From: an uncultured Collinsella sp.
GTDB lineage: Bacteria; Actinomycetota; Coriobacteriia; Coriobacteriales; Coriobacteriaceae
Direction of reading: 5' to 3'
Assembly (NCBI GenBank): GCA_900543275.1
Contig: UQQL01000040.1
Coordinates: forward strand, 1-18,207
Length of the DNA: 18,207 bases
Shown here in pieces: positions 14,633 to 18,207 of the stretch (position 1 is the first letter of the stretch; every line of letters starts with the position of its first letter). Made by a program: the position numbers and the translations under genes. The notes beneath the pieces were generated by a model that saw nothing but the letters and a program-made list of their open reading frames with translations, ran no database searches and was not told the DNA's origin.

Positions 14633-14999
14633 AAGATTTCCTCCAAATCGAACGATCGCTTGCTGCGGGCGGGTTACCCGCAGCCTAAAACCAAGAGATG
14701 GTAGGCGCCCGTTCCCCGGCAAAGGTCGGGGCGCCCGGCGCCGGTTTTCACGGAGTCGCACCGGCAAGCGACGACGTAACCAAGTGCGCGGAGACAAAAC
14801 GCACGAAGGATACGGAAGAGAGATTGGGGTGGGCGGTGGTTACCGGAGCTATCGCTCACACCCACCCCAGGGAAGGGTTAGCAAACCTGTCGCTTGGGCA
14901 CGTCTCCGAAGAGGCTAGAGTGCCCGGAGTCGGGAGCGACAAGCCCGACGAAGCGCGCGTTGGTACACGAGGAGGGTTGGAGCCCCAGAACCGGGTGCT
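14633..14999 (-). ncRNA. Structured spacer between aguD and aguA, candidate regulatory RNA
   Basis: On the minus strand this 367-base gap folds by eye into a series of elements. (a) A hairpin (14944-14949/14929-14934) has a loop that matches a downstream segment (14935-14941 with 14888-14894), a potential pseudoknot. (b) Between these lies a 6-bp stem (14896-14901/14920-14925) capped by CUC-UUCG-GAG. (c) A compact three-way junction has P1 (14825-14833/14861-14869), one arm 14834-14845 and another 14846-14857, with only three unpaired junction bases. (d) GC stems lie at 14704-14742 and 14740-14765. (e) An 8-bp hairpin (14662-14669/14677-14684) sits just before the aguA ribosome binding site. 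No riboswitch consensus that I know was found. Confidence 0.45.
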
Positions 15000-16439
15000 C
15001 TAGTTCTCCTCGGCCTCGGCGGCCTCCTCAGCGAGACGCTGAGCTGCCAGCTCGGGAGTGAGGCCCTTGTACTCGGTCTCGCGGCCCTTGGCGCTGACGA
15101 CGCGGACGACCTCGCCGATGAGCAGAAGCACGATGAAGATAACGATCATCGGGAGCTTGTCGCCAATTTCAGCGGCAGAGAACGGCACCAGCGTTGCAAC
15201 GATGGCCAGGATCAGCTCGATGCAAGGGATGGCCAGCATGACCTTCATCATGGCACCCTTAAACGGGAACGTGAAGATGCGCTCGCGGTCGGGGTCGTTC
15301 TTGCGAAGGTTGAGGAACGCCGGGAACATCGGGATGTAGGTCAGCAGCAGGAAGACGACGGAGGTGCCGAAGAGCATCCAGAAGACGCCGTTGGAGATGG
15401 CGTCGATAGGAACGAGCTGCAGGCACAGCACCAGGGAGGCAACGACGGCGTTGACCAGGTTGGCGCCGTTGGGCATGTCGTCATCCGAAATCATCGAGGC
15501 GAAGACCTTGGGCATGTTGCCGTGCTCGGCAGCGTAGCGGGCGACGGAGTTGACGCCGAAGGACCAGGCGGCCATGTTGGCGAACAGGGTGATCAGGAAG
15601 GCGATGCAGATGACCTTGAAGATCATGGAGTCGCCCACCATGGTCTGGACTGCGACAATCATGCCATAGTCGGGGTCGATGGAATCGGCCGGCACAGCAG
15701 CACCGATGCCAAAGCCAGCGAACAGGTAGATCACGGCGATGGACAGGCCACCGACGATGATAGCCTTGGGAATATCGCGAGCGGGATCGGCCATGTCATC
15801 GGTCATGGTGCAGATGACCTCGAAGCCCATGAAGTTAAAGATGATGATCGACAGGTAACCGAGAGCGTTGGTGTTGGTGAGCTCGGGCAGGAAGGTGGCA
15901 GCGGACATGTCGTTCGCAAAACCGTTCTCCATGGCATACCAAATGCCCAAAGCGCCAACGATAACGGCGACGGCGACCTTGATGATGGCGCCACCGTTAA
16001 GGACCCACTCGGAGTCGGCCGCCTTGGAGCGGCCCATGAGGTAGACGATCCACACAAAGGCAAGATCGATACCCATCTTGGCGATCAAGTTGAACTCAAC
16101 GCCAAAGACCATGCCCAAAATGTCGGGGAACATGGTAGCCAGCGAGGCAATCCACAGCGGGTAGTTGACCCAGTAGTAATACGAGATGCGGGCGCCCCAT
16201 TTGTCGCCCAGGCCATCGCGTACCCAGTCGTAAATGCCGCCCTCGCCGTCATAGGTGGTGCCGAGCTCGGCAACAACCATGCCATAAGGAAGCAGGAAGG
16301 TCAGGATCAGGAAGATCCACCAGAAGAACTGCTGGTTGCCAATGGCAGCAGCAGGAGCGGCGGCCTCGCAAACGAAGACGACGCAGATGATGGTCGAAAT
16401 GACCGTCAAAAAGGAAAGCTTTTTCTTTCCGTCGCTCAT
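15000..16439 (-). CDS. aguD: Agmatine/putrescine antiporter-type APC permease (479 aa)
   Basis: A polytopic cytoplasmic-membrane protein of the APC superfamily with about 12 hydrophobic segments. The N-terminus has the EAAAPAAAIGNQQFFWWIF stretch, followed by LLPYGMVVAELGTTYDGEGG and YDWVRDGLGDKWG. The tail is charged, with EEAAEAEEN at the end. Lying between the genes for putrescine carbamoyltransferase and agmatine deiminase, it most likely exchanges external agmatine for internal putrescine, as AguD does in lactic acid bacteria. Start is ATG 16437-16439, 8 bases after AAGGAG. It lies 132 bp after aguB and 367 bp before aguA, both gaps holding stem-loops. Another amine or amino acid substrate cannot be excluded from sequence alone. 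Confidence 0.9.
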   Translation of the reverse strand: MSDGKKKLSFLTVISTIICVVFVCEAAAPAAAIGNQQFFWWIFLILTFLLPYGMVVAELGTTYDGEGGIYDWVRDGLGDKWGARISYYYWVNYPLWIASLATMFPDILGMVFGVEFNLIAKMGIDLAFVWIVYLMGRSKAADSEWVLNGGAIIKVAVAVIVGALGIWYAMENGFANDMSAATFLPELTNTNALGYLSIIIFNFMGFEVICTMTDDMADPARDIPKAIIVGGLSIAVIYLFAGFGIGAAVPADSIDPDYGMIVAVQTMVGDSMIFKVICIAFLITLFANMAAWSFGVNSVARYAAEHGNMPKVFASMISDDDMPNGANLVNAVVASLVLCLQLVPIDAISNGVFWMLFGTSVVFLLLTYIPMFPAFLNLRKNDPDRERIFTFPFKGAMMKVMLAIPCIELILAIVATLVPFSAAEIGDKLPMIVIFIVLLLIGEVVRVVSAKGRETEYKGLTPELAAQRLAEEAAEAEEN

Positions 16440-16571
16440 GATGAGCTCCTTCGCTCAGTCTTGGACAGATCCGAGGCCCAAGGTACTAAGGCAATTGCTT
16501 GGGCCTCGGTGAGCGGGCGACAGGAGACGAGCATCCGCCGCCCGCAAACGTGCGTTTAGCAGGCTTAAGGC
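16440..16571 (-). other. Spacer between aguB and aguD with a 12-bp stem
   Basis: CCGAGGCCCAAG (16471-16482) and CTTGGGCCTCGG (16498-16509) are a perfect 12-bp inverted repeat with a 15-base loop. A second stem GCGGGCG/CGCCCGC lies beside it on the aguB side. On the minus strand there is no U-run after the stems, so read-through into aguD is expected. They may set relative mRNA levels. Confidence 0.55.
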
Positions 16572-17645
16572 TTAGAGCTGCTCGAGAGCCTCGAGAGCGG
16601 CGTGAAGCTCGGCCTTGGCGGAGTACTCGACACCCTCGTCGTTGAGCGGGGTGCGCTTGCCCAGGGCAGCGAGGAGAGCACGGATGGAGTGCTTGCGGTT
16701 CTCGGCCTCGACCCAGCACAGGGAGCGCTCGGGATCGTCCATAACCTCGTCGACGACTTCCTCGTTGCGAGTGGCCGGCAGGCAGTGCATGAACTTGGAG
16801 TTGGGGCCGGCGAAGTTCATCATGTCCATGGTGACCTGATACTTGGGGTAGAACACGTCCATGTAGTTCTCGCCCGAGACCTCCTCGTCGTACAGGCCAT
16901 ACCACACGTCGGTGTAGATGAAGTCGGCGCCCTTGATGCACTCGATGTCGTCGGAGATGACGACCGAGCCGCCGGAGACCTTGCAGTTCTCCTCGGCGAT
17001 GGCCATCATCTGCTTGCCGAACTCGGCGCGCTCCTCGACGGTTCCAACGTGCAGACCGCCGTCGGGGATCTGGTGACCCTTAGGTCCAAACTGGACAAAC
17101 TTCATGCCGACCTTGGAGGCGATGAACATGAGGGAGACGCAGACCTGGGTGGCGTCGCCGATGAAGGCCAGGGTGCAGTCCTCGATCTTCTTGCCCTCGG
17201 GGAGATTCTCGAGCATGGTCATGAGGTCGCCCATCTCCTGCGTGGGATGGTTGAACTCGGACATGCCGTTGATGACGGGCACAGCAGAGCCCTCGGCGAG
17301 GCCGACGACGTCCTTGTGACGGTCAACGCGAGCCATCATGATGTCGAGCAGCGAGCCCATAACGCGAGCGGTGTCGCCCAGGGACTCGTGACCGCCGAGC
17401 TGGATGGTGCCGGGGCCATAGAACTGAGCATGGCCGCCGAGGTCGGTCATAGCGGTCTCGAAGGAAAGACGAGTGCGGGTGGAGACCTGCTGGAAGATCA
17501 TGCCAAGGCTCTTGTTGCGGAGCAGGTGCGGATAATAACCGTCAACCTTGATGGCCTTCTTCATTGCCAGGCCAAGATCCTCGATAGCCAGGATCTGCTC
17601 TTTGGTGAAGTCGTTGGTGTCGATGAAATCCTTAGGCAGTGCCAT
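16572..17645 (-). CDS. aguB: Putrescine carbamoyltransferase (357 aa)
   Basis: This cytoplasmic enzyme phosphorolyses N-carbamoylputrescine to putrescine and carbamoyl phosphate in agmatine catabolism. Family signatures are the carbamoyl-phosphate site STRTR (55-59), HPTQ (133-136) and HCLP (287-290). It is told from ornithine carbamoyltransferase by NKSLGMIFQQVSTRTR, YGPGTIQLGGHESLGD (76-91) and TDVWYGLYDEE (245-255) in place of the ornithine SMG loop. Start is taken at ATG 17643-17645 (MALPKDF), with AAAGGAAA about 6 bases upstream; earlier in-frame starts run through the leader stem-loop and add residues absent from the family. It is the first gene of the agu cluster, facing away from the membrane-protein gene at 17976. 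The same enzyme is also called PtcA. The C-terminal tail after about residue 335 is alanine-rich. Confidence 0.96.
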   Translation of the reverse strand: MALPKDFIDTNDFTKEQILAIEDLGLAMKKAIKVDGYYPHLLRNKSLGMIFQQVSTRTRLSFETAMTDLGGHAQFYGPGTIQLGGHESLGDTARVMGSLLDIMMARVDRHKDVVGLAEGSAVPVINGMSEFNHPTQEMGDLMTMLENLPEGKKIEDCTLAFIGDATQVCVSLMFIASKVGMKFVQFGPKGHQIPDGGLHVGTVEERAEFGKQMMAIAEENCKVSGGSVVISDDIECIKGADFIYTDVWYGLYDEEVSGENYMDVFYPKYQVTMDMMNFAGPNSKFMHCLPATRNEEVVDEVMDDPERSLCWVEAENRKHSIRALLAALGKRTPLNDEGVEYSAKAELHAALEALEQL

Positions 17646-17975
17646 GTCGATTTCCTTTCCGCCGGTCTTGCCGACTATTACTATGAGGCGCTCGAACATC
17701 ACGCCTCGTGTTGACAAGACCATCATTCACCCGTATGCAATTTTTACCTAGTTTATTCGGGATTAAAGACCGTTCACGGAGTTACATCCCCTCTAAACCA
17801 ATATAAACCCGCAGGTCAAGAGTTTACAGGGGGTTTACCATCTAGAACCGCGAACGGTATACGGCTATGCTGTATCTCGGCGCCTAATCCGCAATGAAAC
17901 GAAGGGTTGAGACGTCTATATCCCACAAGGTATACAGAGCTCGGCCATAGATTAAATGAGATGGGACGGTGACAG
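17646..17975. promoter_or_regulatory. Divergent control region of the agu cluster
   Basis: This 330-base gap separates aguB from the divergent membrane-protein gene. On the minus side the aguB leader has a stem-loop (17664-17670/17715-17721, inner 17685-17690/17702-17707). A TTGACC (17814-17819) could be the aguB -35 box, though its -10 is poor, as is common for activated promoters. Two direct GTTTAC copies (17822-17827, 17833-17838) lie just upstream of it. An 11-bp inverted repeat with one mismatch (17769-17779/17848-17858) brackets this promoter. GGTATAC occurs at 17856-17862 and 17929-17935. Confidence 0.5.
17907..17936 (+). promoter_or_regulatory. Probable promoter of the divergent membrane-protein gene
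   Basis: TTGAGA (17907-17912, 5 of 6 to the -35 consensus) and TATACA (17931-17936, 4 of 6 to the -10) are 18 bases apart. The start codon is 40 bases downstream. The -10 overlaps one of the two GGTATAC copies. Confidence 0.5.
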
Positions 17976-18207
17976 ATGAACACTCTGATGTTCTTCTATA
18001 CCCTAGCAATACTCGTGATCTGTATTGTGACGGCAGTGCTTTCGCTTGCCGCCTATGCCTCGTCTCGTCGACGCTTCTTTGTCTATGGCAGCGGCGTATT
18101 TATCTGCTATGCCATCGAGATGACCGAGATTTTCTTTTTTGAATACACGCTGCAAAACCAGAGTTTTCCGGCCAACGACTATTACTCCATTACCATGCCT
18201 GTGTTGC
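17976..18207 (+). CDS. N-terminus of a polytopic membrane protein, possibly a membrane LuxR-type regulator (partial, 77 aa)
   Basis: The frame opens at ATG 17976-17978 and is still open at the window edge; an in-frame TGA at 17970-17972 fixes the earliest start. The ribosome binding site is weak. The visible 77 residues start MNTLMFFYTLAILVICIVTA, giving a first membrane helix (about 4-28), a short RRR turn, a second helix (about 34-54) and a polar stretch (FEYTLQNQSFPANDYY). The DNA-binding part, if any, is out of view. Coriobacteriia encode many LuxR-type regulators with such multi-helix N-termini. In lactic acid bacteria AguR is a membrane LuxR-type activator of the agu operon, encoded beside it. 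An AguR-like role is therefore plausible but is inference from position. Confidence 0.7.
   Translation, partial: MNTLMFFYTLAILVICIVTAVLSLAAYASSRRRFFVYGSGVFICYAIEMTEIFFFEYTLQNQSFPANDYYSITMPVL

Noticed and set aside
13406..14704. 432-residue open frame on the plus strand over aguA
   Set aside because: Antisense shadow of agmatine deiminase with the same Val/Leu/Gly/Asp-rich composition.
14674..14865. 63-residue frame on the minus strand in the aguD-aguA spacer
   Set aside because: It lies over several stems, starts at a non-ATG codon without a ribosome binding site, and has no protein-like pattern.
16602..17714. 370-residue open frame on the plus strand over aguB
   Set aside because: Antisense shadow of putrescine carbamoyltransferase without its own start signals.
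17646..17726. Longer N-terminus for putrescine carbamoyltransferase
   Set aside because: The extra residues come from the leader stem-loop, match nothing in the family, and the ATG at 17643-17645 has its own ribosome binding site.

Overview
The window is the end of a draft assembly contig. Its first 26 bases are a leftover Nextera/Tn5 adapter. The GC-rich coding sequence, the fermentative and agmatine-degrading gene content, and the many short palindromic intergenic repeats suggest an anaerobic gut actinobacterium of the Coriobacteriia, most likely Collinsella. That placement rests on family resemblance and recall, not on a search.

Layout. (1) 96-2484, minus: a pyruvate formate-lyase made as two proteins. 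The 683-residue catalytic body (Cys409-Cys410) is followed, after an 85-bp spacer with two hairpins, by a separate 83-residue glycyl-radical domain (Gly58). (2) 2485-3034: divergent regulatory gap carrying one copy of a dispersed inverted-repeat element. (3) 3035-7703, plus: a tightly overlapping operon of a MarR-type regulator and two ABC exporter half-transporters that look like a heterodimer with one degenerate ATP site, closed by a strong terminator at 7735-7770. (4) 7704-8485: no gene; a MITE-like element, GTCCCC-type repeats and a bidirectional terminator. (5) 8486-9517, minus: class I DAHP synthase with a recognisable promoter; then a perfect 20-bp inverted repeat. (6) 9858-10508, plus: a GNAT acetyltransferase. 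(7) 10509-11243: a repeat-rich gap with palindromes, a long imperfect inverted repeat and four tandem 22-23-bp units. (8) 11244-11435, plus: an unrecognised 63-residue protein with a strong ribosome binding site. (9) 11471-17645, minus: an agmatine deiminase locus in the order aguB (putrescine carbamoyltransferase), aguD (APC antiporter), aguA (agmatine deiminase), then a second AguD-like permease. No carbamate kinase is visible. (10) 17976-18207, plus: the start of a divergent polytopic membrane protein, possibly a membrane-bound LuxR-type regulator of the agu genes.

The agu products would import agmatine, deiminate it to N-carbamoylputrescine, phosphorolyse that to putrescine and carbamoyl phosphate, and export putrescine. 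ATP would be recovered if a carbamate kinase is encoded elsewhere. Split PFL and agmatine catabolism both fit an anaerobe living on substrate-level phosphorylation.

Most unusual signals: the gene-level split of PFL; the long hairpin-packed spacers inside the agu cluster (132, 367 and 546 bp), including a near-perfect three-way junction and a possible pseudoknot between aguD and aguA; and several families of short palindromic or tandem repeats.
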